DNA of 19,940 bases from Holophagales bacterium (GTDB taxonomy: Bacteria; Acidobacteriota; Holophagae; Holophagales; Holophagaceae). Positions 1 to 6,270 of the stretch are shown here, one piece after another; the first letter of the stretch is position 1; the number at the start of each line of letters is the position of its first letter. Location of the stretch: contig JAITFL010000129.1 in NCBI GenBank assembly GCA_031281385.1, positions 1-19,940 on the forward strand, given 5' to 3'. Under the pieces are notes generated by a model that worked only from the letters and a program-made list of their open reading frames with translations, did not search any database and was not told where the DNA came from. The position numbers and the translations under genes were made by a program.

Positions 1-14
1 GCGTTCGACTGAAC

Positions 15-28
15 GCAACTTGGTATAA
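15..28. repeat. 14-bp repeated word GCAACTTGGTATAA
   Basis: The word GCAACTTGGTATAA occurs here and again, identical, at 14319-14332, in both cases in an intergenic gap. Here it follows a short inverted repeat (GCGTTC at 1-6 and GAACGC at 11-16). It is probably part of a dispersed element, but two copies in one window are limited evidence. Confidence 0.4.
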
Positions 29-35
29 ATACTCT

Positions 36-91
36 CTGGGTTACTCGCCTCGCTCACTACCCTATATGTGGGTGGATGCCCGGAGATGGCT
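36..91 (+). repeat. Dispersed repeat, copy 1 (degenerate)
   Basis: This stretch aligns, with small gaps, to the reverse complement of 10615-10673. Shared blocks in order are a C/T-rich start, TCGCT, ACT, CCCTAT, GGG and GGAGATG. It is non-coding and lies just beyond the terminator of the minus-strand gene that follows. Two diverged copies about 10.5 kb apart in opposite orientation suggest a dispersed intergenic element. I cannot name the family. The alignment was made by eye. Confidence 0.5.
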
Positions 92-123
92 CCGTTCAGC
101 ATTTGACGCTCAATCCGCCACAC

Positions 124-147
124 AAAAATTCATCGCGGCGAAGCCGC
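124..147 (-). terminator. Intrinsic terminator of the minus-strand membrane gene
   Basis: Read on the minus strand, the stem GCGGC-TTC-GCCGC (135-147) is followed after four bases by a run of five T within AATTTTTG. It lies about 20 bases past the stop codon at 169. The stem is only 5 bp, all GC except for the triloop, so termination is plausible rather than certain. Confidence 0.5.
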
Positions 148-168
148 ATCAATGCTTGCCCCTAACCC

Positions 169-1092
169 CTACATCCTAATCTTTAGGGCCCTGATCTCAG
201 TGCGGACGGCTTCGTCGTTCTTCCAATATAGCGCGGCCACCCTCAACGCCCATCCTATGATCCAAGCATTTATCGCCGCAACCAGCGATTGCAGTGCTAT
301 GAACGCCCACAGATGGGAAAGGCTTTTTGCACCCAGCTCCCAGCCAACGTACAACGCGCCAAACGTCAGGCCAGCCCTTGCGACGACTCCAAAAAATATT
401 ATGTTTCCCCATTGCACAGGGTGGACCCATAGCCTTAAAAAACTGTCTTTTATGTGGGCCTTCCACTCTTCTGCGCTTTTTGGCATGCGCTTGGCCATGT
501 CCAGCCGGCAGAGCCACCATTGGAGCATCAGCGACGAGGCGAAGGCCATCCGCAACAGCGGGCCGCCGAAAAAATCCATCCAAGCTAGGGGCTGGATGCC
601 AAGTCCACCCAAGAAAGCCAAAGTCTCCCATAGCATCGCGTGCAAAACCCAAAGCGGCAGAAAACCGATGGCTAGGGTCGCAGGAACTGATGCCAACCAA
701 GGGGCAATGCTGGCACATAGACCAACTGCCCCGGTCTGCATCTTCCAGCCCGCCCAAAGGGCCCACAGCAGCGCCAATGCTCCGACAACGAGGACCCAAG
801 GGCCAAAAAAATCGTCCCGCAGACCGCCATTTTCCATTATCTCCCAAATATCGCCGGCAGAAATCGCTTCGCCCCAGTTTTCTGCCAGCGCACTATTGAC
901 CAACTTCGCCCTCAGATGCGAGAACCAGGAAAGTGCCGTAAGCGCGTAAAAGGCTATCCAAGCAAGAATCAATTGGACACCCCAAGCGGTGAACCCGCCA
1001 GGAATGGCCTTGGTCAAGAATTTCCAAGGACCCTTTGGGGACAATTCATCGTCGGTGTGGATCGTTGATGGCCTTGTCTGATTTTGTTCCAT
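169..1092 (-). CDS. Integral membrane protein of unknown function
   Basis: This is a 307-residue protein that I do not recognise. The reading frame continues upstream to an ATG at 1176, but the arginine- and proline-rich translation there looks non-native, so I start at the ATG at 1092 (MEQNQTRPS). No strong ribosome site is visible. About seven hydrophobic segments lie near residues 36-56, 98-116, 122-141, 143-163, 174-196, 228-250 and 260-286. Between the first two is a polar, mostly acidic stretch (64-95), and a basic, Trp-rich loop (200-227) follows the fifth. There is no signal peptide cleavage site and no catalytic motif I can name. Tryptophan is very common. The gene stands alone, is transcribed away from the flhB-like gene and ends in a hairpin. 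It could be a channel, a transporter subunit or a membrane-shaping protein; nothing in the sequence decides. Confidence 0.75.
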   Translation of the reverse strand: MEQNQTRPSTIHTDDELSPKGPWKFLTKAIPGGFTAWGVQLILAWIAFYALTALSWFSHLRAKLVNSALAENWGEAISAGDIWEIMENGGLRDDFFGPWVLVVGALALLWALWAGWKMQTGAVGLCASIAPWLASVPATLAIGFLPLWVLHAMLWETLAFLGGLGIQPLAWMDFFGGPLLRMAFASSLMLQWWLCRLDMAKRMPKSAEEWKAHIKDSFLRLWVHPVQWGNIIFFGVVARAGLTFGALYVGWELGAKSLSHLWAFIALQSLVAAINAWIIGWALRVAALYWKNDEAVRTEIRALKIRM

Positions 1093-1198
1093 GCGCGTGA
1101 TACTTAGGTAAAAAATGATTCTGGCCGGTCGTGGAGTGCGAAAAAAGGAGGCCCCGCCATACCCGACTATAGCCAAGCGGCTAGATGCCCATCACAAT

Positions 1199-1262
1199 TA
1201 TAGCAATTTGCGCTTGTATTGCTCGCTAAACGGCGGGCAAAACCCCAAATTGAGCTGCTATA
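1199..1262. repeat. Imperfect inverted repeat with TATAGCA ends
   Basis: TATAGCAATTT at 1199-1209 faces AAATTGAGCTGCTATA at 1247-1262, so the ends are inverted with an internal gap in one arm. The same TATAGCA/TGCTATA ends form a perfect hairpin at 16989-17025, and a single TATAGCAGT end sits at 9121. It lies in the 183-base gap between the divergent membrane gene and the flhB-like gene, in which I see no other feature. Confidence 0.4.
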
Positions 1263-1275
1263 AACACTACCAACA

Positions 1276-1623
1276 ATGCCCGCATGGTGCCACAATAAAG
1301 GCTTGGGGGGCCACCATTTGCCACGCACAAAGAGGAACGCGCGCGAAACAGCGATAGCGCTGCGCTACAAAACGCAGCACCCATTTTTGGACGCCGCTCC
1401 CAAATTAGTAGCAAAAGGGCAAGGAAAATTGGCAGAGCGCATACTGGAGCTGGCCAAGGAGCATGGCATCCCAATTCACCAAGACTCCAACTTGACGGCC
1501 GCCTTGGCACCGCTGGACGTGGACACGGTGATCCCCCCGAACCTGTTCCAAGCCGTCGCCATTGTTCTGGCGGGCCTATACAGGGCGAACAGATACGCAG
1601 CAAATGGTGGAAGTGATAGATGA
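1276..1623 (+). CDS. Free-standing FlhB C-terminal domain-like protein
   Basis: This small protein (up to 115 residues) matches the cytoplasmic C-terminal domain of the flagellar and type III export switch protein FlhB/YscU. The recognisable order is an IALRYK strand, then APKLVAKGQG, LAERILELAKEHGIPI, then DSNLTAALAPLDVDTVIPPNLFQAVAIVLAGLYR. In full FlhB this segment follows the self-cleaving NPTH motif. Here that motif and the whole membrane domain are missing, as in the FlhX-like stand-alone proteins. The start is uncertain: the ATG at 1276 has no ribosome site, while a TTG at 1318 has a run of six G seven bases upstream and would give a more family-like N-terminus. No other flagellar or secretion gene is in the window. 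The family is clear; a role in export-substrate switching is inferred. Confidence 0.8.
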   Translation: MPAWCHNKGLGGHHLPRTKRNARETAIALRYKTQHPFLDAAPKLVAKGQGKLAERILELAKEHGIPIHQDSNLTAALAPLDVDTVIPPNLFQAVAIVLAGLYRANRYAANGGSDR

Positions 1624-1685
1624 ACAATCTGCAAGTCATCGCTAATTTTGAACTGCATGGCTCCGATTATCAAATTGACAATTGA
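1620..1685 (+). other. Possible 21-codon coupled ORF or gene remnant
   Basis: An ATG overlaps the stop codon of the flhB-like gene (ATGA) and opens a 21-residue frame that ends inside the TTGACA heptad repeat. An ATGA overlap is typical of translational coupling, but the product is too short to assign. It may be the start of a gene interrupted by the repeat, or chance. Confidence 0.2.
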
Positions 1686-1701
1686 CAGTTGACAATTGAC
1701 A
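1674..1701. repeat. Heptad tandem repeat (A/G)TTGACA x4
   Basis: Four contiguous 7-base units, three ATTGACA and one GTTGACA (the third), lie in the 200-base gap between the flhB-like and PHP genes. Each unit contains the consensus sigma70 -35 hexamer, but no matching -10 follows at 16-18 bases, so I read it as a short tandem repeat rather than a promoter. A small CGGCC-TAC-GGCCG stem follows at about 1711-1724. Nothing else in 1686-1823 stands out. Confidence 0.75.
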
Positions 1702-1823
1702 ATAGTGGAAACGGCCTACGGCCGCGCTGATTTTCCTAATTGGGGGCGAATATTGCGTGGCAGCTTTCAGAAATATGGATACGGAATTATGTGCAGTGAA
1801 CGGGTGTTTTGCAAGGGAGCCAG

Positions 1824-2669
1824 ATGATTGACTTGCACTGTCACTCCAGATGCTCGGATGGCTCTGATAGGCCGCAGGATTTGCCGCGACTTGCCGACCT
1901 TGCAGGGTTGAACGCCGTTGCTCTGACAGACCATGACACGTTGTCTGGGCTTGATGACTTTCTGGATCAGCAAAATAAAGTCTCTGCGCGGCTTTTGCCG
2001 GGGATCGAACTCAGTTGCGCATTTTTGGGCCAAGACTTGCATGTGTTGGGCCTATTTGTTGACCACCGCGACAATCTGTTTCGTGAGCGGGTGGAATCCC
2101 TTAAGCTGCGCCGCCAAAGAAGAAATAGGCAAATTTTTCAAAACCTGCGCGAGATGAACATCAATATTTGCCAAAGCGATTCGCCTAGTGGCGAGAATAC
2201 CATTGTCACTAGGTCGCACATAGCCGAGATGCTAACAAACGCTGGGTACGGCAGCACAAAGAAAGAGGCCTTTCAAAAGTACATAGGAGAGGGCGGTTTG
2301 GCCTATGCCCCATTTGAATACTTGTCGCCAAGCGAAGCGTTTATGTGGATCAAAGAGGCAAAGGGGGTGCCTGCGGTGGCCCACCCTGGCCGCTTTGGAC
2401 GCTATATGGGCGGGCAGTTCGTCTGGGGGCCGGCCATGGCGGACTTGCGGGATATGGGGCTAGAGGGCATAGAGGCTTACTATTCTGAACACTCCGCCCA
2501 AGAGACGGCATATTTTTTGGATATCTGCGGCTCATTGGGCGTGGCCCCAACCGGGGGAAGCGACTATCATGGAAATGGGAAGCCGGGGTGCAAGCTGGGC
2601 ACTGGCTGGGGAGACCTGTGCGTGCCGGACGAAGTGCTGGACAAATTGATGGAAAAATTGCCAAGATGA
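1824..2669 (+). CDS. PHP-domain phosphoesterase (YciV/RNase AM-like)
   Basis: This 281-residue protein of the PHP (polymerase and histidinol phosphatase) family is a metal-dependent phosphoesterase. Metal ligands are visible in order: H5 and H7 in DLHCHS, D12 in SDGS, D36-H37-D38 in ALTDHDT, E62 in GIELS, H73 in DLHVLG, H187 in VAHPGR, and D247 and H249 in GGSDYHG. The overall layout and length fit the YciV group, whose characterised members remove nucleotides from RNA 5' ends or hydrolyse nucleoside 3',5'-bisphosphates. The substrate here is inferred. The start is the ATG at 1824, which has AAGGGAG four bases upstream; an in-frame TTG at 1809 lies before the ribosome site. truA begins 25 bases after the stop, so the two are probably co-transcribed. 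A protein acting on RNA or nucleotides beside a tRNA-modifying enzyme is consistent. Confidence 0.88.
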   Translation: MIDLHCHSRCSDGSDRPQDLPRLADLAGLNAVALTDHDTLSGLDDFLDQQNKVSARLLPGIELSCAFLGQDLHVLGLFVDHRDNLFRERVESLKLRRQRRNRQIFQNLREMNINICQSDSPSGENTIVTRSHIAEMLTNAGYGSTKKEAFQKYIGEGGLAYAPFEYLSPSEAFMWIKEAKGVPAVAHPGRFGRYMGGQFVWGPAMADLRDMGLEGIEAYYSEHSAQETAYFLDICGSLGVAPTGGSDYHGNGKPGCKLGTGWGDLCVPDEVLDKLMEKLPR

Positions 2670-2694
2670 CTGAAAACCAAATAAGAGGCCATCT

Positions 2695-3531
2695 ATGAAC
2701 GCGCCAAAAGCCAAACAAGACGCTCAGCACTCATCATTTCGCCTATTGCTCGAATATGACGGCGGCCGATACCAAGGCTGGCAGAGGCAGGGAACCAAGC
2801 AAACCGCCGCAGGTGTAAAGACGATAGCCGGAACTTTGGATCGCCAACTGCATCGAGCGGGCATCAAAGTTCTCCACATTGGTGGCTCGGGAAGAACCGA
2901 CGCGGGTGTACACGCCCTTGGACAGGTGGCCAGCCTCCAGTTGGCGCACCCAATGAAACAATCTGAACTGCGCCATATTTTGGATGCAGGCATGCCTTAC
3001 GACATCTCTATCATAGCCATAGAGCCTTGCCCACCCGAATTTGACCCTCGCCGCGATGCTATTTCTAGGTCATACATTTACCAAATAGCCCTTCGCAAAT
3101 CGGCATTTGCAAAAAACTACACTTGGTGGCCCAAGGTACCCTTGGACTTGGACGCGGTGGAAAAAGCTTGGCGAATGTTCGAGGGCAACCATTCCATGGC
3201 GGCATTCGCCGACCTAACCACAGAGGAAAACCCCCATTGCCAGATATACAAATGCGAGACAAGGGTATGCGGAAGCATGTTGCTATTGAGAGTAACAGGC
3301 AAATTTTTTCTTAGAAAACAGGTCAGGAGGATGGTAGGGGCGGCCATCCACTGCGGCACGGGGAAAGTTGGCCTAGAGCAAGTCAAGAGAGACATAAAAA
3401 CACCCAAGGGCGACTCCGCGCTATTCTGGGCAGAGCGGGCCGCTCCCGCCGCCGGCTTGTTCTTGGAATCCGTCAGTTACCAAGGGGGGCCTAACATAGC
3501 AGAATTGTCCCCAGTCCTAAAAATTATTTAG
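2695..3531 (+). CDS. truA: tRNA pseudouridine(38-40) synthase
   Basis: TruA converts uridines 38-40 of the tRNA anticodon arm to pseudouridine, acting as a cytoplasmic dimer. The 278-residue sequence shows the family landmarks: EYDGGRYQGWQRQ near residues 20-32, the catalytic motif GSGRTDAGVHA with Asp69 near 64-74, a central FEGNHSMAAF segment, and FFLRKQVRRMVGA near 204-216. The length is slightly above the usual 240-270 because of about 15 extra residues at the N-terminus before the first strand. The ATG at 2695 has AAGAGG about six bases upstream, which supports this start. It follows the PHP gene closely and is probably in the same transcript. A separate promoter for hppA begins right after its stop. 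Confidence 0.95.
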   Translation: MNAPKAKQDAQHSSFRLLLEYDGGRYQGWQRQGTKQTAAGVKTIAGTLDRQLHRAGIKVLHIGGSGRTDAGVHALGQVASLQLAHPMKQSELRHILDAGMPYDISIIAIEPCPPEFDPRRDAISRSYIYQIALRKSAFAKNYTWWPKVPLDLDAVEKAWRMFEGNHSMAAFADLTTEENPHCQIYKCETRVCGSMLLLRVTGKFFLRKQVRRMVGAAIHCGTGKVGLEQVKRDIKTPKGDSALFWAERAAPAAGLFLESVSYQGGPNIAELSPVLKII

Positions 3532-3534
3532 AAA

Positions 3535-3562
3535 TTGTGCTTTTGTCTTGTGGTGGTATAAT
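3535..3562 (+). promoter_or_regulatory. Sigma70-type promoter for hppA
   Basis: TTGTGC at 3535-3540 is separated by 16 bases from a perfect TATAAT at 3557-3562. It begins four bases after the truA stop and about 90 bases before the hppA start. The expected 5' leader of about 85 bases is C/T- and G-rich, with no clear attenuator. Confidence 0.65.
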
Positions 3563-3652
3563 AGTCTGTCTTTTCGGCTACCTTGGGCCGCTTTTGCACC
3601 CTTGGGGCGTTTTTCGATATAGTTCAACAACATTCATTGCCAGGGGGTTCAC

Positions 3653-6205
3653 ATGTTGATGCAGTTGTTCAAACGGCTTATTGCCTCACCGAAATCAAGG
3701 GTGGCCTATTTGGTGGGCCTGCTCGCCTTTTTCGCCGGGGCCCTTTTTCTCCGCGCACAGGAAACCATCGGCGAAGCCGGGGAAGTAATAGAAGAGCTTT
3801 CTAGCCTAGAAACCGTAAAGGCCCATGTTTTCCAATGGTTCGCGCCATTCCGCGATGCAGAGTTCGGATCATTTGAGCGAGTCTCGCTGGTGATTGTACT
3901 GGCCATCGCAGTGGCCGGCCTGCTATACGCGCTCATGCTGGTCAAGCAAGTGCGTGGCGCCGACAAGGGTACGGCCAAGATGCAGGAGATCGGTGCCGCC
4001 GTGCGCGAGGGCGCAAACGCCTACCTAGCGGCTCAGTTCCGCAAGATAGGCCCCTTGATCATCATCATCACAATCCTGCTCTATTTCAGCACCCAGAGCG
4101 ATATACAGGCATTCAAATTTGGCCGCGCCATCGCCTTTATGATAGGCGCCCTGTTCTCTTGGACGGTGGGCTTTGTCGGTATGCGGCTTGCCACAATCGG
4201 CAACGTCCGCGTCGCCGCCGCCGCGAAGCACAGCTATGGCCAAGCGATGCAGTTGGGCTACCGCACTGGCACCATCACTGGGATGCTCACTGACGGCTTG
4301 GGCCTGTTGGGCGGCACGCTGATTTTTTTAGTGTTCGGCTCCCAAGCGTACGAAGCGCTCTTAGGTTTTGGCTTTGGCGGCACATTGCTGGCCCTCTTCA
4401 TGCGCGTAGGCGGCGGCATTTATACCAAAGCCGCTGACGTCGGCGCAGACTTGGTGGGCAAGATAGAAAAAGACATACCCGAAGACGATCCGCGCAACGC
4501 CGCCACCATCGCCGACAACGTGGGCGACAACGTGGGCGACTGCGCTGGAATGGCGGCCGATATTTTTGAGAGCTACGAAGTGACCATAGTGGCCGCGATG
4601 ATACTGGGCATGGCTACCTTCGGCCACAAGGGCGTCCTATTCCCCCTGCTGGTTCGCGGCATAGGTGTGCTTGGTTCGATCATAAGCACGTACACGGTCA
4701 AAGCCGGCCCCAATGACACCAGCGACACCGCCCTCAAGAGCGTCCACCGCGGTTTTTGGATAGGCTCCATCATCTCCATCGTGGGCTTCTTCGTGATGGG
4801 CTGGTTCTATCTCCGCTTCACCCAAGACTATTTTGTTGCAAACCATATGGCCGCGCTGGGCTTCCCTGGCGGCGACCCAACGCAACTTCCGTTCTGGGCC
4901 AATTTCGGCCAAGCGGGCCTTGACATGCGGCCTGCCATAACCTGCTTGATAGGCGTGTTCCTGGCTGTGGCGCTCAACAAGGCGACCAGCTACTACACAC
5001 ACACCAGCCACCCGCCGGTTAAGGGCTTGGCCAAAGCCTGCACTACTGGACACGCCACGAACATCATAGAGGGCTTTGCAGTGGGCTACGAATCAACCGT
5101 CGTGACGCTAGTAATTCTAGCTGCTGCCATTTTCCTTTCAGTCCTTGTGTATGCTGGTACCCCGCCAACCTTCATCGCCTATGGCGTGGCTATGGCTGGC
5201 ATCGGCATGCTGACGCTGACAGGCAACACCATATCCATGGACGTCTTTGGGCCAGTGGCGGACAACGCCAACGGCATCGGCGAGATGGGCTATGACAAAG
5301 ATGAAATGGAAGCTGCCGAGCCTGGCAGCTACAAGCGAGCCCGCCAGATACTGGCCGACCTTGACGCAGTGGGCAACACCACCAAGGCCGAGACCAAGGG
5401 CATAGCCATCGGCAGCGCGGTGATAGCCGCCGTGTCGCTGTTTTCGAGTTTTATTGCCGTCATTGCAGTAGGCAGCGAAGACAAGCTGGCCGAAATGACC
5501 ATGGAGCAGTACAACAACATCAAGGGCCTTCTCACCGTGGCAGACCCCAAAGTTCTTATCGGCTTGCTGCTAGGCGGCGCAGTCCCATTCCTATTTAGCT
5601 CCAGCCTTATCAGGGCCGTCGGCCGAGCCGCGTACTATATCGTAAAAGAGTGCCGTCTCCAGTTCCGCGACGCGGACATCTGGAAGGGCACCAAGAAGCC
5701 TGACTATGGCCGTGTCGTCAACATCTGCACCTCTACGGCCCAAAAAGAGCTTGTTGGCCCAGTGCTATTGGCCATAGCCGCGCCCTTGGCTGTGGGCCTA
5801 TTGCTTGGCACGTACGCCATGGGCGGCTTTTTGGCTGGCATGATCGTGGTGGGCCAGCTGCTCGCAGTGTTCATGGCCAATGCTGGCGGCGCCTGGGACA
5901 ACGCCAAGAAGATGATTGAAGACGGCGTGTACGGCGGGAAGGGCAGCGAGGCCCACAAGGCAGCAGTCACCGGCGACACAGTCGGCGACCCGCTGAAAGA
6001 CACTGCCGGCCCTGCGATCAACCCCCTTATCAAGGTTATGAACATGGTCAGCCTGCTACTATTGGGCGTTGTGATGAGCTTCTCCCTCAGCGAGGGCACG
6101 GGCAACAAAGTGGTGGGCGCGATCCTAGCCATCATATGCATCGCCGCCATTGTTTGGGGCGTAGTGCAAAGCAAAAAAGAAGCGCCGGGGCTAACCGAAG
6201 ATTAA
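3653..6205 (+). CDS. hppA: Membrane-bound proton-pumping pyrophosphatase, K+-independent type
   Basis: HppA hydrolyses pyrophosphate and uses the energy to move ions across the membrane. The substrate-binding region is intact: GGGIYTKAADVGADLVGK with Asp262 and Asp266, then EDDPRNAATIADNVGDNVGD. A second cluster near the C-terminus has GGAWDNAKK and GDTVGDPLKDTAGPAINPLIK. The switch position reads GNTTKAETKG with Lys578; lysine here marks the K+-independent, proton-pumping subfamily, whereas K+-dependent enzymes have alanine. At 850 residues it is longer than many bacterial homologues (about 650-800). The excess includes an N-terminal hydrophobic segment (17-33) and an acidic linker (36-60) before the canonical first helix (77-97). 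AGGGGG lies five bases before the ATG. It is monocistronic, with its own promoter and terminator. Sixteen or so membrane helices are expected from the family. Confidence 0.96.
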   Translation: MLMQLFKRLIASPKSRVAYLVGLLAFFAGALFLRAQETIGEAGEVIEELSSLETVKAHVFQWFAPFRDAEFGSFERVSLVIVLAIAVAGLLYALMLVKQVRGADKGTAKMQEIGAAVREGANAYLAAQFRKIGPLIIIITILLYFSTQSDIQAFKFGRAIAFMIGALFSWTVGFVGMRLATIGNVRVAAAAKHSYGQAMQLGYRTGTITGMLTDGLGLLGGTLIFLVFGSQAYEALLGFGFGGTLLALFMRVGGGIYTKAADVGADLVGKIEKDIPEDDPRNAATIADNVGDNVGDCAGMAADIFESYEVTIVAAMILGMATFGHKGVLFPLLVRGIGVLGSIISTYTVKAGPNDTSDTALKSVHRGFWIGSIISIVGFFVMGWFYLRFTQDYFVANHMAALGFPGGDPTQLPFWANFGQAGLDMRPAITCLIGVFLAVALNKATSYYTHTSHPPVKGLAKACTTGHATNIIEGFAVGYESTVVTLVILAAAIFLSVLVYAGTPPTFIAYGVAMAGIGMLTLTGNTISMDVFGPVADNANGIGEMGYDKDEMEAAEPGSYKRARQILADLDAVGNTTKAETKGIAIGSAVIAAVSLFSSFIAVIAVGSEDKLAEMTMEQYNNIKGLLTVADPKVLIGLLLGGAVPFLFSSSLIRAVGRAAYYIVKECRLQFRDADIWKGTKKPDYGRVVNICTSTAQKELVGPVLLAIAAPLAVGLLLGTYAMGGFLAGMIVVGQLLAVFMANAGGAWDNAKKMIEDGVYGGKGSEAHKAAVTGDTVGDPLKDTAGPAINPLIKVMNMVSLLLLGVVMSFSLSEGTGNKVVGAILAIICIAAIVWGVVQSKKEAPGLTED

Positions 6206-6228
6206 TTTCCCAAGGCGATAAAAACTAT

Positions 6229-6267
6229 TTATGCCGACCTGCGATCAGGAAATGTAGGTCGGCATAA
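6229..6267. terminator. Bidirectional terminator between hppA and the arnT-like gene
   Basis: A perfect 12-bp stem, TTATGCCGACCT at 6229-6240 and AGGTCGGCATAA at 6256-6267, encloses a 15-base loop. It sits between two convergent genes, about 25 bases after the hppA stop and 4 bases before the stop of the minus-strand gene. On the minus strand the stem is followed by an A/T-rich stretch with TTTTT; on the plus strand only ATTGTTATTG follows, so it should work better for the minus transcript. Confidence 0.75.
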
Positions 6268-6270
6268 TTG

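Noticed and set aside
152..949. A 265-codon plus-strand frame opposite the minus-strand membrane gene
   Set aside because: It is antisense to a protein with clear membrane helices, and its translation is rich in Ser, Pro, Arg and Ala without any domain pattern.
1674..1724. The TTGACA heptads as a promoter array
   Set aside because: No -10-like hexamer lies 16-18 bases after any unit.
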